Below, piece after piece: positions 45,645-55,542 of a stretch of DNA of 64,000 bases. Source of the stretch: Halorussus halobius (lineage in GTDB: Archaea; Halobacteriota; Halobacteria; Halobacteriales; Haladaptataceae). Location: positions 62,001 through 126,000 of the forward strand of contig NZ_SBIU01000006.1 of the NCBI RefSeq assembly GCF_004765805.1, in the 5' to 3' direction. The first letter of the stretch is position 1. Every line of letters begins with the position of its first letter. The notes under the pieces were generated by a model. The model was not told the DNA's origin and ran no database searches. It saw nothing but the letters and a program-made list of their open reading frames with translations. Made by a program: the position numbers and the translations under genes.

Positions 45645-45767
45645 TCACTCGCGGCGGCGGTCGACCACGTCGAGGTCCCAGAACGCGGTGGTCGACGCCG
45701 TGGTCGCGCTCGTCGGAGTCGGACATGCCGCGCGATTCGGCGAGGAAAGACGTGAATAGGTCGACAC
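45645..45767 (-). CDS. Candidate 40-residue protein, leaderless GTG start
   Basis: An ORF of 40 residues ending TTAFWDLDVVDRRRE. A TTAAGAATT element lies ~27 nt before the GTG at 45767, so transcription should start at that codon. Third positions are fully G/C in the second half but not the first. A competing frame begins ATG at 45726 with MSDSDERDHGVDH and also has haloarchaeal composition. Either one is real, or a single small gene is frameshifted between them. The rest of 45768-45977 shows no gene. Confidence 0.3.
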   Translation of the reverse strand: MSTYSRLSSPNRAACPTPTSATTASTTAFWDLDVVDRRRE

Positions 45768-45977
45768 ATTTCGGCGTGCCCGGTCCGAAATTCTTAACCG
45801 AGCGCGACCGAATCACGAATCAACGACGCCCGATGAGGCCGTTCGGCTGAGGGCGCTCGGAGGGTCGACGCGAACCGAACCGCCCGCGTCGACGCTCTGC
45901 TCTCTTGCCTTCGAGCGTGATTCGCCAGCACCGCGAAAGCAAACCGTTTTCCGCCCGCTAACCGTACGCGACAGCCA

Positions 45978-46955
45978 ATGCGAGCGTGGCTCTCGGTCTA
46001 CCTGAAGGGTGCGTTCATGGGCGTCGCGGAGGGAATCCCCGGCGTCTCGGGCGGCACCATCGCGCTGATAACCGGCATCTACGAGCGACTCGTCGGTGCT
46101 GTCGCCGCGTTCGAACCGCGCGTGCTGACCGACCTGCCCCGGGCGTACGACGCCGACGCTCGCGGTCGAATCGTCGCCGTCCTCCGCGAGATGGACGTCG
46201 CCTTCCTCGCGGTGTTGTTGGCCGGGATGTTCACGTCCCTCGTGGGCGTGACCGGCATCATCGACGCGGTCCGAAATTCGCATCAGGCACTGCTGTACGC
46301 CTTCTTCTTCGGGCTTATCGCGGCGTCGGCGGTCGTGCTGTGGAGCGAGTTCCGGGTCGACACCACCGGCGAGAGGATAGTCGCGGTCGCCGGCTTCGCG
46401 GTCGCGTTCCTGCTCGCGGGAGCCTCGGAAGGCGGGTCGACGGTCTCACACGCGCCACTGTTGCTGTTCGCCGTGGGCGCGCTCGTCGTCAGTGCGATGG
46501 TGCTTCCCGGCGTATCGGGGTCGTTCCTGCTGTTGTTGCTGGGCCAGTACGAGTTCATGATAGGAGCGCTTCACGGCTTCCTCGACGCGGCGGCCGAGAC
46601 CGTCCGAGGCGGGCCGCTCGACGCGCTGCTCGCGCCGGGCGTCAGCGTCGTCTCGTTCAGCGCGGGCATGGCGGTCGGCATCCTCACGTTCGCCCGCGTC
46701 GTGGAGTGGGCGCTCGCCAACCACCGGCAGGTGACGCTTACCTTCCTCATCGCGCTGATGGTCGGGGCGCTCCGGCTTCCGGTCGAGCGCGTCGTCGCTG
46801 CGGGCGACGCGTGGCCCGTCGCGCGCGTCGGCGCGGTCCTGCTCGCGGGTGCGGTCGGCGCGGCCGGCGTCCTGCTGATGGACCACTACACCGACGACCT
46901 CGAATACGGTCCCGAGGGGAGTTCGGAGCCGGCACCGACCGCGCGGACCGACTGA
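45978..46955 (+). CDS. DUF368 polytopic membrane protein
   Basis: A 325-residue protein with eight or nine predicted helices. The family start GAFMGVAEGIPGVSGGTIAL is exact near residues 12-31. The second half-repeat, with VSAMVLPGVSGSFLLLLLGQ, contains the matching PGVSG motif near 178-185, so the protein is an internal pseudo-repeat. DUF368 proteins (PopT/UptA-like) are reported to transport lipid-linked polyprenyl phosphates; in archaea this would be dolichyl phosphate recycling for glycosylation. That role is transferred from family knowledge. The stop lies 7 bp from the convergent HTH-10 gene stop. Confidence 0.9.
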   Translation: MRAWLSVYLKGAFMGVAEGIPGVSGGTIALITGIYERLVGAVAAFEPRVLTDLPRAYDADARGRIVAVLREMDVAFLAVLLAGMFTSLVGVTGIIDAVRNSHQALLYAFFFGLIAASAVVLWSEFRVDTTGERIVAVAGFAVAFLLAGASEGGSTVSHAPLLLFAVGALVVSAMVLPGVSGSFLLLLLGQYEFMIGALHGFLDAAAETVRGGPLDALLAPGVSVVSFSAGMAVGILTFARVVEWALANHRQVTLTFLIALMVGALRLPVERVVAAGDAWPVARVGAVLLAGAVGAAGVLLMDHYTDDLEYGPEGSSEPAPTARTD

Positions 46956-46962
46956 GGACCGA

Positions 46963-47616
46963 TTACGTCCCGAATAGCGCCCGGAGGACCTTCGACTCGG
47001 CTTTGCGGAGGTGTTCGGACGCCGTACTCGGCGCGCAGTCCAGTTCGGCCGCCACGTCCTCGTGGGACGCGGTGCGGGGCACGTCGTAGTAGCCCAGCGC
47101 CAGCGCCGCCTCGACCGCCTCGCGCTGTCGGGCCGAGAGCGCCGAGACCGCCGTCTCCGTGGTGGTCGCGGTGCCGCCGACGCGCTCGATTTCGAACTCG
47201 ATGTCGTCGGGCGCGTTCCCGTTCAGCGACTGGAGCGCGTCGTCGTCGCCCACCAACTCGAACGTGACGCCCCCGTCGTCGGTGTGTTCGAGCGGCGAGG
47301 TGACCACGACGCCGCCCTCGCGGTACGTCTCGAACAGCTCCCGGAGGAGCGGCGTGGTCTCGGCACGCACGGCGGCGTAGAACCCCCGGTCGTCGACCGG
47401 CGTCAGGTCGCACGACAGCACTTCGGGGACGTCGGCCAGTTCGGCCGCGAACGCCTCGCGGTCGCCCTCGACGTAGAAGACGTGCGCGATGGTTTGCCCG
47501 ACCATGTTCCAGTGGACCATCTCCGCGAGGTCGACGTAGTCGCGCTCGGCCAGCAGCGTGTGGACCGGGTGGACCTCGGCGTCGGGCGCGTAGAAGGTCA
47601 ACTGGAGGCGTCGCAC
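46963..47616 (-). CDS. HTH-10 (Bat-type) transcription regulator
   Basis: A 217-residue protein. Residues 1-150 are the bacterioopsin-activator-like sensor part (MRRLQLTFYAPDAEVHPVHT; VFYVEGDREAFAAELADVPE; FETYREGGVVVTSPLEHTDD). Residues 160-217 are the HTH-10 domain: LSARQREAVEAALALGYYDV, RTASHEDVAAELDCAPSTAS and EHLRKAESKVLRALF. Such proteins activate transcription in haloarchaea. The start is a GTG at 47616, supported by a GGTTTTAAGA box centred 28 nt upstream and by the family start. It is divergent from the epimerase gene with an 85-bp spacer, so it may control that gene. Confidence 0.88.
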   Translation of the reverse strand: MRRLQLTFYAPDAEVHPVHTLLAERDYVDLAEMVHWNMVGQTIAHVFYVEGDREAFAAELADVPEVLSCDLTPVDDRGFYAAVRAETTPLLRELFETYREGGVVVTSPLEHTDDGGVTFELVGDDDALQSLNGNAPDDIEFEIERVGGTATTTETAVSALSARQREAVEAALALGYYDVPRTASHEDVAAELDCAPSTASEHLRKAESKVLRALFGT

Positions 47617-47638
47617 GACCGGCGTCTCGCTCGCCGGC

Positions 47639-47648
47639 CTCTTAAAAC
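47639..47648 (-). promoter_or_regulatory. TATA box of the HTH-10 gene
   Basis: GGTTTTAAGA on the minus strand, 28 nt before the GTG at 47616. This fixes the otherwise ambiguous start as a leaderless GTG. Confidence 0.6.
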
Positions 47649-47701
47649 CGCCGCGCTGATTCGGCACAACCGCTACCGCCCCTGCGGTCGACCCCTCACG
47701 C

Positions 47702-48742
47702 ATGAGAGTCTTCGTCGCCGGCGCGACGGGCGTCCTCGGGCATCGACTCGTGAGCGAACTCGCCGACCGGGACCACGAGGTTCTCGGGCTGACCCGCGAC
47801 GACTCGGGCGACCGGGTGGTCGAGGAGGCGGGCGGCGTCCCCCGACGCGGGGACGTACTCGACCGCGAGTCGCTCCGCGAGGCGTGCGCGAGTGGAGGCG
47901 GCCCCGGAGCCGAGAACGGCGTCGACGCGGTGGTCCACGCCGCCACCGCCATCCCCACGGGGGAGAGTCCGACCGCCGACGACTGGGAGCGCAACGACCG
48001 CGTGCGACGCGAGGGCGCGCGCAACCTGACGGCCGTGGCGAGCGAGGCGGGGGCCGACCGGTTCGTGCAGGCCAGCGTGGTGTGGCTCGCTCGCCGACCG
48101 GACGGCTCGGCGTTCGACGAGTCGGCCGACCCGAACCCGGACCCAACCACGCAGTCGGCGCTCGACGCCGAGCGAATCGCGCGCGAAGCGGGGCGAGCGG
48201 AGGGCTTCGAGTCGGTCGTCCTCCGATGCGGGTTCTTCTACGCTCACGACTCGGCACACGTCCGCACCTTCGGCGAGCGACTGCTCGACGGGGAGATGCC
48301 GATTCCGGGCGGCGGCCTGCTCGGTCGCCGGGACGCCGACCTCTCGTTGCTCCACGCCGACGACGCCGCGACGGCCTTCGCGGCGGCGGTCGAGGGCGAC
48401 GCCGCCGGACTGTACCACGTCGTCGACGACGACCCCGTGGCGACCGCGACGCTGTTGGGCGCGCTCGCCGACCGCCTCGACGCGCCCGACCCCCGGCGAG
48501 TGCCGAGGTGGCTGGCGAAGCACCTCGCGGACGAGGACGTGATTCGCCTGCTGACCAACCCGATGCCGACCAGCGCGGGGCCGTTCCGCAGGGACTTCGA
48601 CTGGGAGCCGGAGTATCCCACGTATCGGGAGGGACTCGACGCGGTGGTCAGGCGGTGGCGGGCCGACGGGACGCTGGTCGAGACGCCGGACGGCTACGAG
48701 TGGCGCGGGAAGGGCAAGACGCGTCCGAAGGGCGAGGCGTGA
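47702..48742 (+). CDS. NAD-dependent epimerase/dehydratase family protein
   Basis: A 346-residue Rossmann-fold SDR. The NAD motif is MRVFVAGATGVLGHRLVSEL with GxxGxxG at residues ~7-13. Substrate-side motifs VVHAATAIPTGESPTADDWE and ADRFVQASVVWLARR replace the usual YxxxK of classical SDRs, so it is an atypical member in which the catalytic Tyr is not evident. ADLSLLHADDAATAFAAAVE is the typical extended-SDR late motif. It may reduce or epimerise a nucleotide sugar or act on another cofactor; substrate is unknown. Divergent from the HTH-10 regulator. Confidence 0.83.
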   Translation: MRVFVAGATGVLGHRLVSELADRDHEVLGLTRDDSGDRVVEEAGGVPRRGDVLDRESLREACASGGGPGAENGVDAVVHAATAIPTGESPTADDWERNDRVRREGARNLTAVASEAGADRFVQASVVWLARRPDGSAFDESADPNPDPTTQSALDAERIAREAGRAEGFESVVLRCGFFYAHDSAHVRTFGERLLDGEMPIPGGGLLGRRDADLSLLHADDAATAFAAAVEGDAAGLYHVVDDDPVATATLLGALADRLDAPDPRRVPRWLAKHLADEDVIRLLTNPMPTSAGPFRRDFDWEPEYPTYREGLDAVVRRWRADGTLVETPDGYEWRGKGKTRPKGEA

Positions 48743-48755
48743 CTCCCGGAGCCGT

Positions 48756-50081
48756 TCACTCGCCGTCCACCAGCGCCGCCTCCAGCACCTCCATCGGATG
48801 TCGGACCTCGTAGCGCGTGCCGTGTTCCATCTGCATCGCGCAGGTGGGACACTCGGTCAGCCCGGTCTCGGCGTCGGCCTCGTCCATGTGTTCGAACATC
48901 TCCGCGCCGATCTCCATCGAGGCGTCGTACTTCTCGGCCTTCCAGCCGTACGTGCCCGAGATGCCCGAACACGAGGGGCCGACGTCCTCGGCGCTCGCGC
49001 CGTCGAGGCGGTCGAGAAGTTCGACCGCCTGCCCCGCGATGCCCTGATTCCGGGCGTGACAGGGCGCGTGGTACGCGAACCCGGAATCGTCGAGGTCGAC
49101 CTCGGCGTCGTCGAGCGCGCCGTCGAGGTCCTCGTGAACGCGGAGGAACTCGGCCGCCTCGTAGGTCCGGGCCGCCACGCTCGCGGTGCCCTCGAAGTCG
49201 AACAGTTCAGGGTACTCCTGTCGGAGCGCCATCGAGCAGGAGGTACACGAGGCGACGACGTCGGCCCCGTCCTCGATGGCGGCGGCGAGTTCCCGGACGT
49301 TGGTCTCGGCCGCCCGGCGGGCGTCGTCGAGCATCCCGTTGGCGAACATCGGCGTGCCCGAACACTTCTGGGGCGGGACCAGCACTTCGTAGCCGAAGTG
49401 TTCGAGCACCCGGACCGTCGCCTTGCCGACCTCGGGCGTGTTGTAGTTGGAGTAACAGCCGTGGAAGTAGGCGACGCGCTTCTCGTCGGACTCGACGCGC
49501 GACCCTCCCCTCTCCGTCCACCACTCGCGGAACGTCTCGGTCGCGAACTCGGGGAACTCGCGCTCGCTCGTGACCCCCAGCAGTCGCTCGTTGACCGCCT
49601 GCACGAGCGAGTTGTTCAGCACGAAGTTGGCGAGTCGCGGGACCGTGCTGGCGAGGCCCGCCAGCGTGCCGTAGTTCGACAGCAGCCGGTTCCGGACGTA
49701 CTCCCGCGAGAGTTTGTCCATCTGCTCGTCGACGTACTCCCCCCGAGCCGTGTTGTGCATCTGACTCAGGGGCACGTCCGAGGGACACGCCGAGTCACAC
49801 CGCATGCAGTTCGAACACGACAGCACCGAGTCGTCGACGTCGTGGTCCTCCTTGCGCTTGAGCCGCCACTGCTCGGGCCCCTGAAACTTCGGGCCGGGGA
49901 ACTCGTCGTCGACTTCCGCGACCGGGCAGTTGGTGTCGCAGGTCGAACACTTGTAACAGTCGTCGCTCCCCGGTCGGAGGTCCATCTCCTCGCTCGACTC
50001 GAACACCTGTACCGGTTCGAACTCGTCGGGGTCGGTCACGTCCTCGTCGCTCGCGTCGGTCACGTCCTCAGTTTCACTCAT
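48756..50081 (-). CDS. glpC: Anaerobic-type glycerol-3-phosphate dehydrogenase subunit C
   Basis: A 441-residue iron-sulfur subunit that passes electrons from GlpAB to the quinone pool at the membrane. Two [4Fe-4S] motifs are visible near the N-terminus: CYKCSTCDTNCPVAE (near 42-53) and LSCSNCMRCDSACPSDVP (near 86-100). Two CCG domains follow, with YFHGCYSNYNTPEVG, PPQKCSGTPMF and YHAPCHARNQG, then SCSGISGTYGWKAEKYD. The order glpA-glpB-glpC on the minus strand and the 4-bp overlap with glpB fit one operon for glycerol catabolism. Confidence 0.93.
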   Translation of the reverse strand: MSETEDVTDASDEDVTDPDEFEPVQVFESSEEMDLRPGSDDCYKCSTCDTNCPVAEVDDEFPGPKFQGPEQWRLKRKEDHDVDDSVLSCSNCMRCDSACPSDVPLSQMHNTARGEYVDEQMDKLSREYVRNRLLSNYGTLAGLASTVPRLANFVLNNSLVQAVNERLLGVTSEREFPEFATETFREWWTERGGSRVESDEKRVAYFHGCYSNYNTPEVGKATVRVLEHFGYEVLVPPQKCSGTPMFANGMLDDARRAAETNVRELAAAIEDGADVVASCTSCSMALRQEYPELFDFEGTASVAARTYEAAEFLRVHEDLDGALDDAEVDLDDSGFAYHAPCHARNQGIAGQAVELLDRLDGASAEDVGPSCSGISGTYGWKAEKYDASMEIGAEMFEHMDEADAETGLTECPTCAMQMEHGTRYEVRHPMEVLEAALVDGE

Positions 50082-51469
50082 CGAGACACCTCCTTCGCCG
50101 CCGCGCGTCCGGCCGCCAGCCCCGTGGCCAGCGAGACGCCCGCGCCGGACTTCTCCGCCGCAAAGTCGTACCCGCCCAGCACCGCACCGGCGGCCCGCAG
50201 ATTGTCGACCGCCACCGTCCCCGCCGAGTCGAGCGGTCGCAGGTCGTCGTCGGTTTCGACCCCGAACCGGGCGAACGCGTGGTCGCCGAACGCCCCGTCG
50301 GCCGACCAGTCGTAGCGGTCGTCGGGGTGAGCGACGTGGCAGTCGAATATCGGCTCCCGGACCCGCTCGCGGTCCGAGTCGACCCCCTTGCCGACGAGTC
50401 CGCCGGTCGCCAGCACGAACTGGTCGGCGTGGAACGGGACGGCCGCGCCGTTGCGGTCGACCCGGACGGCCCGGACGCGCTCGTCCTCGCTCCCCTCGTA
50501 GCCCACGACCGGATTTCCGGTCGTGAACCGCACCCCGGCGTCCCGGCAGGCCCGCCGGAGCGCGCCGTCGAGGCGCATCCCCGGGAGACTGGGCGGCCCG
50601 GTCGGCACCTCGAAGACGGCCGCGCCGAGTTCGGCTTCGAGGTCGGCCACCACGCTCGGGGGGTCGTGCTGGCCGAGCAGCGCCGGGAACCCCACGCGCT
50701 CGGCGTCGCCGAGGTGGGGTTCGACGGTTTCCGCGAGCGCGCGCCGGGCCGGGAGCGTGGTCGAGTAGGCGTCCCGCCCGCGCCCGGCGTCGCCGCCCCG
50801 GACCTCGACGCGCTCGTCGGCGTCGAGCGCGTCCGCGAGTCGAGTTCTGGCGGCGTCGGCCCGGAACTCGCCGGGGAACCGGACGGTCGCGCCCCGCACC
50901 TCGAAGGGGACGCCCGCCGCTCGGAGGTGGTCGGCCGCGAGGGGCGCGTCGAAGTCCGTGACGGTCTCGAAGCCCACCAGCAGGGTCGAACGGTCGTCGC
51001 TGGCGAGGCCATCGGCCACGGTCGCCGGATATCTGGCCGTGGGCTTGACCGTCCCGCCGTGGGTCGGCACCAGCGCGTTGCGGTCGGTGTGACCGCCCCG
51101 GTAGCGGTCGCCGACAACCTCGTCGAACAGCGCGAGCGCCTCCCGGACCGTCCCGACGCCAACGGTTCGATACGGGTGGCGCTCGGGCAGGCCGGGAATC
51201 GCGTCGAACGGGTCGGCGAGCGGTCCGCCGGACCGCTCGCCGACCTCGGGTTCGTCGGACGTGGATTCGCCGATAGCCGACTCGTCGGCCTCGGACTCGC
51301 CGACTTCGGGCCGATACCCCAGCACGTCGACCAGTCCGCTGGCGCTCTTCAGGGTCGAGTCCTTGTGCGAGACCACCCGGACCGCCGCGCCCTCGCGGGC
51401 GGCCGCGAGCGCGGCGACCATTCCGGCGAGACCGCCGCCCACGACGGTCACGTCGTCCTCAATCGCCAT
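50078..51469 (-). CDS. glpB: Anaerobic-type glycerol-3-phosphate dehydrogenase subunit B
   Basis: A 463-residue FAD-binding subunit. The dinucleotide motif [20 protein letters not shown] is at residues ~6-25, then the family segment [19 protein letters not shown]. The C-terminal FAD part has [20 protein letters not shown] and the closing [18 protein letters not shown]. GlpB works with GlpA and GlpC to oxidise sn-glycerol-3-phosphate to dihydroxyacetone phosphate. The start at 51469 ([10 protein letters not shown]) overlaps the glpA stop by 11 bp; an upstream ATG at 51484 is possible. Its stop overlaps glpC by 4 bp. Confidence 0.92.
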   Translation of the reverse strand: MAIEDDVTVVGGGLAGMVAALAAAREGAAVRVVSHKDSTLKSASGLVDVLGYRPEVGESEADESAIGESTSDEPEVGERSGGPLADPFDAIPGLPERHPYRTVGVGTVREALALFDEVVGDRYRGGHTDRNALVPTHGGTVKPTARYPATVADGLASDDRSTLLVGFETVTDFDAPLAADHLRAAGVPFEVRGATVRFPGEFRADAARTRLADALDADERVEVRGGDAGRGRDAYSTTLPARRALAETVEPHLGDAERVGFPALLGQHDPPSVVADLEAELGAAVFEVPTGPPSLPGMRLDGALRRACRDAGVRFTTGNPVVGYEGSEDERVRAVRVDRNGAAVPFHADQFVLATGGLVGKGVDSDRERVREPIFDCHVAHPDDRYDWSADGAFGDHAFARFGVETDDDLRPLDSAGTVAVDNLRAAGAVLGGYDFAAEKSGAGVSLATGLAAGRAAAKEVSR

Positions 51470-53153
51470 CGCTGACCTCCGCACCGCCCGAGTCGAACGC
51501 CCCGAAATCGAGGGGTCCGTCCCGCGTCGCGGGGTCGCGGTCCCGGTTCATCGTGGTCGCGTGGAGCGCGTAGTTGAGCGCGGCCTGCGAGAGCTGTTCG
51601 CCCCACAGCGCGTGGCGCTCGCCCGTCCAGCGCTCTTCGAACAGTTCGTCGAGCGCCGCGCGGGCCTGCACCTCGTCGTACTCGGGGTGGAGTTCGGCCG
51701 CCAGTCGGTGACAGCAAAAGCCCCCCTGACAGTTGCCCATCGAGGCGCGGGTCCGGAGCCGGACGGCGTTGAGGTCGGTGCCCGACTCCTCGATGGCGTC
51801 CCGGACCTCAGCGCGGGTGACGGCCTCGCAGTCACAGAGGACGGGGTTCGGCCCCTCGGTCGAAAGCACCTCGTCGGCGCGCGAGCCGAGGCGCTGGACG
51901 CTCCGGCGGCCGACCGGCGAGCGCAGGCCGAACTCGTCCATGTACTCCCGGAGGACCGAGAAGTCCTCGCTGCCGGGCAGCGGTTCGTCGGCGGTCCGAC
52001 AGGTGGCGGAGACGCCGAGTTCCGCGCAGACGTGGTCGGCGACGTCCTCGGCCATCAGCCGGTAGGTCGTGAACTTGCCGCCGACGACGGTGGTGAAGCC
52101 GGCGACGCCGTCCCGGTCGGCGTGGTCGAGCAGGAAGTAGTCGCGGGTGACGTCGGTCGGGTCCTCGGTACCGGTGCCCGGCGGTTCGTAGAGGGGTCGC
52201 ACGCCCCAGAACGACCGGACGGTCCGGGCCTCCGAGAGGATGGGGACGAGGTCCGAGAGTTCGTCTATCAGCAGGTCGACCTCCCACCGCTCCTCTGGGT
52301 AATCCTCCGGGTCGTCGACCTCCACGTCGGTCGTGCCCAGAATGGCGGTCGCCTCGTGGGGCACCACGATGTCGGCGTCGCCCTTGGGCTGGCACCGGTT
52401 GAGGACGGTGTCGACCTGCCGGCAGTTGGCCACCACCATCGCGCCCTTCGAGGGTCGGACCGCGACCTCGACGCCGGCCATCTCGCCGAGTCGCCCGGCC
52501 CACGCCCCCGTGGCGTTGACGACGTGGTCGGCCGTGATGCGCTCGCGCTCGCCGGCTTTGCGGTGTTCGCGTTCGCCCGGCCCGGAGTCGTGGCGCACCT
52601 CGACGCCGGCGACGCGTCCCGAACTTTCCGCCCGGAGCACGTCGACCACCTCGGCGTGGGTCTCGATTCGCGCGCCGTGTCGCTCGGCGCTGGCGGCGTT
52701 GGCGACGCAGAGCCGGAACGGGTCGACCGCGCCGTCCGGCACCCGAATCGCGCGCTTTACGTCCTCGGTGAGGTATGGTTCCTCCTCGCGGGCCTGTTCG
52801 GCGGTCAGTACCTCGGCCGGAATCCCGCAGTCCCGACAGGCCGCCAGCTTCTCCTCGAAGTAGTCGTCGGAATCGTCCGCCAGTTGGACGAACTGGCCGC
52901 CGGTCATCTCGACGCAGTGGGCGGCGATGTCCCGGAGGACGCGGTTCTCGGCGATGCACTCCTCGGCGCTCGCCCGGTCGGAGACGGCGTAGCGCCCGCC
53001 GCTGTGGAGCAGTCCGTGCATCCGGCCGGTGGTGCCGTGGGTCAGGTTGCCCTGCTCGACGAGGGTGACCTCGACCCCGCGCATGGCGAGGTCGCGGGCC
53101 ACGCCACAGCCGGTCGACCCGCCGCCGACCACGACGACCTCCGTGTCCGTCAT
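51459..53153 (-). CDS. glpA: Anaerobic-type glycerol-3-phosphate dehydrogenase subunit A
   Basis: A 564-residue catalytic flavoprotein. The FAD motif [20 protein letters not shown] opens the protein. The body has [53 protein letters not shown] and [16 protein letters not shown], all GlpA-like. The C-terminus carries a BFD-type [2Fe-2S] domain with [17 protein letters not shown] and [17 protein letters not shown], which marks GlpA rather than GlpD. It is the first gene of the operon. The 198-bp spacer to mvk holds a weak TATA-like ACTCAAGT about 27 nt upstream of the ATG. The expected glycerol kinase gene is not in the window. Confidence 0.95.
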   Translation of the reverse strand: MTDTEVVVVGGGSTGCGVARDLAMRGVEVTLVEQGNLTHGTTGRMHGLLHSGGRYAVSDRASAEECIAENRVLRDIAAHCVEMTGGQFVQLADDSDDYFEEKLAACRDCGIPAEVLTAEQAREEEPYLTEDVKRAIRVPDGAVDPFRLCVANAASAERHGARIETHAEVVDVLRAESSGRVAGVEVRHDSGPGEREHRKAGERERITADHVVNATGAWAGRLGEMAGVEVAVRPSKGAMVVANCRQVDTVLNRCQPKGDADIVVPHEATAILGTTDVEVDDPEDYPEERWEVDLLIDELSDLVPILSEARTVRSFWGVRPLYEPPGTGTEDPTDVTRDYFLLDHADRDGVAGFTTVVGGKFTTYRLMAEDVADHVCAELGVSATCRTADEPLPGSEDFSVLREYMDEFGLRSPVGRRSVQRLGSRADEVLSTEGPNPVLCDCEAVTRAEVRDAIEESGTDLNAVRLRTRASMGNCQGGFCCHRLAAELHPEYDEVQARAALDELFEERWTGERHALWGEQLSQAALNYALHATTMNRDRDPATRDGPLDFGAFDSGGAEVSDGD

Positions 53154-53323
53154 TCGGTTTGGCGTTGGCCGCCGGAGACTTGAGTGTACCGCTGTCGGCG
53201 ACTCGTCGCCTCGCGGGCCGCGGACTCGCGCGGTCGCTCCCCGCAGAGTCGCTCGGTTACCCCTCGACGCTCTCGGGCCGACCGCGCCGCCGCGAGCGGC
53301 GGGCCGAATCGCTTCGCAAACGT

Positions 53324-53329
53324 GTTAAC
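53324..53329 (+). promoter_or_regulatory. TATA-like box of mvk
   Basis: GTTAAC centred 26 nt before the mvk ATG, predicting a leaderless mvk-ipk mRNA. Confidence 0.45.
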
Positions 53330-53351
53330 CCCCGGAGCGAAATCCTCCCGC

Positions 53352-54341
53352 ATGGTCACTTCGAGCGCTCCGGGCAAGGTCTACCTGTTCGGGGAGCACG
53401 CGGTCGTCTACGGCGAGCCGGCGGTGCCCTGCGCCATCGAGCGCCGGGCGCGGGTCACCGTCACCGAGCGGGCCGACGACCGCATCCGGGTCCACGCGGA
53501 GGACCTGAGCCTCGACGGGTTCACGGTCGAGTACGGCAGCGACGCCGGCGGGACCCCCGACGTGAACGTTTCCGAGTCGGTGGTCGAGGCGGGCGTCCGG
53601 TACGTCGACGCGGCGGTCGAGCAGGCCCGCGACGCGGCCGACGCTCCGAGCGCGGGCTTCGACGTCGACGTCGAGAGCGAGATTCCGCTCGGCGCGGGAC
53701 TCGGGTCGTCGGCCGCCGTCGTGTCGGCGGCCATCGACGCCGCGACCCGCGAACTCGGCGTCGAACTCGACGAGGCGGAACTGGCCGACCGGGCCTATCG
53801 TGCGGAGTTCGACGCCCAGGACGGCGAGGCCTCGCGCGCGGACACCTACTGCGTCACGGTCGGCGGCGCGGTCCGGGTCGAGGGCGACGACTGCCGGTCC
53901 ATCGAGGCCCCGGACCTGCCGCTGGTGGTCGGTTTCGACGGCGGGTCGGGCGACACGGGCGAGCTGGTCGCTGGCGTGCGCCGACTCCGCGAGGAGTACG
54001 ACTTCGCGGCCGACACGGTCGAGACCGTGGGCGACCTCGTGCGCTCGGGCGAGGACGCGCTCGCGGCGGGCGACCTCGAGGAGTTGGGTCGGCTCATGAA
54101 CTTCAATCACGGACTGCTCGCGGCGCTGGGCGTCTCCTCGCGGTCGCTCGACAGCATGGTGTGGGCCGCCCGCGACGCGGACGCGCTCGGGGCCAAGCTC
54201 ACCGGCGCTGGCGGGGGCGGCTGTATCGTCGCGCTCGACCCGACCGACGAGACCGAGACCGCGCTGGCGTTCACGCCCGGCTGCGAGGACGCGTTTCGGG
54301 CCGAACTCGACCGCGAGGGCGTCCGGGTGGAGGCGGCCTGA
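53352..54341 (+). CDS. mvk: Mevalonate kinase
   Basis: A 329-residue GHMP kinase that phosphorylates mevalonate to mevalonate 5-phosphate. The N-terminal motif SSAPGKVYLFGEHAVVYGEP, the phosphate loop IPLGAGLGSSAAVVSAAID near 117-133, and the C-terminal KLTGAGGGGCIVALDP near 280-295 are all present. In the archaeal isoprenoid route the product goes on through a decarboxylation to isopentenyl phosphate, then to isopentenyl diphosphate by the kinase encoded next. One base separates this stop from the ipk ATG. Confidence 0.95.
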   Translation: MVTSSAPGKVYLFGEHAVVYGEPAVPCAIERRARVTVTERADDRIRVHAEDLSLDGFTVEYGSDAGGTPDVNVSESVVEAGVRYVDAAVEQARDAADAPSAGFDVDVESEIPLGAGLGSSAAVVSAAIDAATRELGVELDEAELADRAYRAEFDAQDGEASRADTYCVTVGGAVRVEGDDCRSIEAPDLPLVVGFDGGSGDTGELVAGVRRLREEYDFAADTVETVGDLVRSGEDALAAGDLEELGRLMNFNHGLLAALGVSSRSLDSMVWAARDADALGAKLTGAGGGGCIVALDPTDETETALAFTPGCEDAFRAELDREGVRVEAA

Positions 54342-54342
54342 G

Positions 54343-55101
54343 ATGGCGGGCGACATCGTCGTCCTCAAGCTCGGCGGGAGCGTCATCACGGAGAAAGACG
54401 ACCCCGAGACGCTGGACGGCCCGGCGCTCGACGCGGCGGCCGACGCCGTGGCCGACGCGCTGGCGGCCGACGTTTCGAACCTCGTGGTGGTCCACGGCGC
54501 GGGGAGCTTCGGCCACCACTACGCCAGCCGCCACGGCGTCTCGAAGACCGAGGGCTCGCACGAGGCGGGCGCGGCGGTCGAGATACACCGCTCGATGCAG
54601 ACCCTCGACGAGTTCGTGCTGGCTCGGCTCCACGACCGGGACGTGCCCGCCGTGCCGGTCCACCCGTTCTCGGCGGCCAGTCGGGACCGCGACGGGACGC
54701 TGACCTTCCCGACCGGGCAGGTCCGGACGATGCTCGGCGAGGGGTTCGTCCCCGTCCTCCACGGCGACGTGGTGGCCCACGAGGGCGCGGGCGTGACCAT
54801 CCTCAGCGGCGACGAGGTGGTCGTCGAGGTCGCCGAGGCCGTCGAGGCCGACCGCGTGGGCTTTTGCTCGACCGTGCCGGGCGTCCTCGACGAGGCCGAC
54901 GCGGTGATTCCGGAGATTCGGTCGTACGACGAGGTGGCCCCATACCTCGGCGACAGCGACGCTACCGACGTGACCGGCGGGATGGCGGGGAAGGTCCGGG
55001 AACTGCTCGAACTGGGCGCGCCCGCCTCCATCTTCGGTCCGGACGCGCTCGCGGAATTTCTGGCGGGGGAGACGCCGGGGACGCGAATCGACGCGGAGTG
55101 A
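54343..55101 (+). CDS. Isopentenyl phosphate kinase
   Basis: A 252-residue amino-acid-kinase-fold enzyme that makes isopentenyl diphosphate from isopentenyl phosphate, a step of the archaeal mevalonate pathway. Motifs: [20 protein letters not shown] (Lys-Gly-Gly), [20 protein letters not shown] with the substrate His, [20 protein letters not shown], and [20 protein letters not shown]. It is translationally adjacent to mvk. In many haloarchaea this pair continues with RNase J and a prenyl synthase; here a repeat-rich spacer and pyrB follow instead. Confidence 0.93.
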   Translation: MAGDIVVLKLGGSVITEKDDPETLDGPALDAAADAVADALAADVSNLVVVHGAGSFGHHYASRHGVSKTEGSHEAGAAVEIHRSMQTLDEFVLARLHDRDVPAVPVHPFSAASRDRDGTLTFPTGQVRTMLGEGFVPVLHGDVVAHEGAGVTILSGDEVVVEVAEAVEADRVGFCSTVPGVLDEADAVIPEIRSYDEVAPYLGDSDATDVTGGMAGKVRELLELGAPASIFGPDALAEFLAGETPGTRIDAE

Positions 55102-55136
55102 GGTCGGGACGGAGAGTTCGGAGTGGCGACTGTTCG

Positions 55137-55386
55137 TGATTCAGCGTCGGCGCGTGCTGGCGCGGCCTCCGTGCCGCGCCGAAGCGCGCGAGGTCTTGCT
55201 GAGCGAAGCGAAGCAAGGCTCGGAAGACGCGGTTTGTCTTCCGGCGGCTGAGGACCGCAGCAACGCGAGGACCGCAAGCGGTTGGGGAGGCGTGAGGCTC
55301 GCGGTTGCGGTCGCGGTTGCGGTTGCGGTCGCGGTTGCGGTGCTGTGCGAGTGCGGTCGCTCATTTGTCTCGGCAATAGCTAGCTT
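55137..55386 (+). repeat. Multi-hairpin dispersed repeat, copy A
   Basis: Starts at a head near GATTCAGCG and has hairpins GGCGCGGC-CTCCGT-GCCGCGCC (55159-55180), CTTGCT...AGCAAG (55195-55217) and GGAAGAC-GCGGTTT-GTCTTCC (55222-55242). The core GGTTGGGGAGGCGTGAGGC follows near 55280, then alternating GCGGTTGCGGTC words, and the tail GTGCGGTCGCTCATTTGTCT plus CGGCAATAGCTAGCTT. It lies in the 571-bp spacer ipk-pyrB. Homologous to copies B and C near 59.5-59.9 kb. Confidence 0.8.
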
Positions 55387-55482
55387 CTTCGTCGCCGTCC
55401 ACGAGTCTGCAGGGTCAACCACGACAGCGACCGTACCTAGCGCTTGCGCCGACGAGAACCGCGACAGCACCGCGACCGCAAC

Positions 55483-55542
55483 GACAACCGCCGCGACCGC
55501 AACCGTCACCGCGACAACCGCCGCGACCGCAACCGTCACCGC
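55483..55542. repeat. Exact 30-bp tandem repeat, two copies
   Basis: GACAACCGCCGCGACCGCAA followed by CCGTCACCGC occurs at 55483-55512 and again at 55513-55542 without mismatch. Similar ACCGC-rich words surround it. It lies between repeat copy A and pyrB; I see no gene in 55387-55672. Confidence 0.85.
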
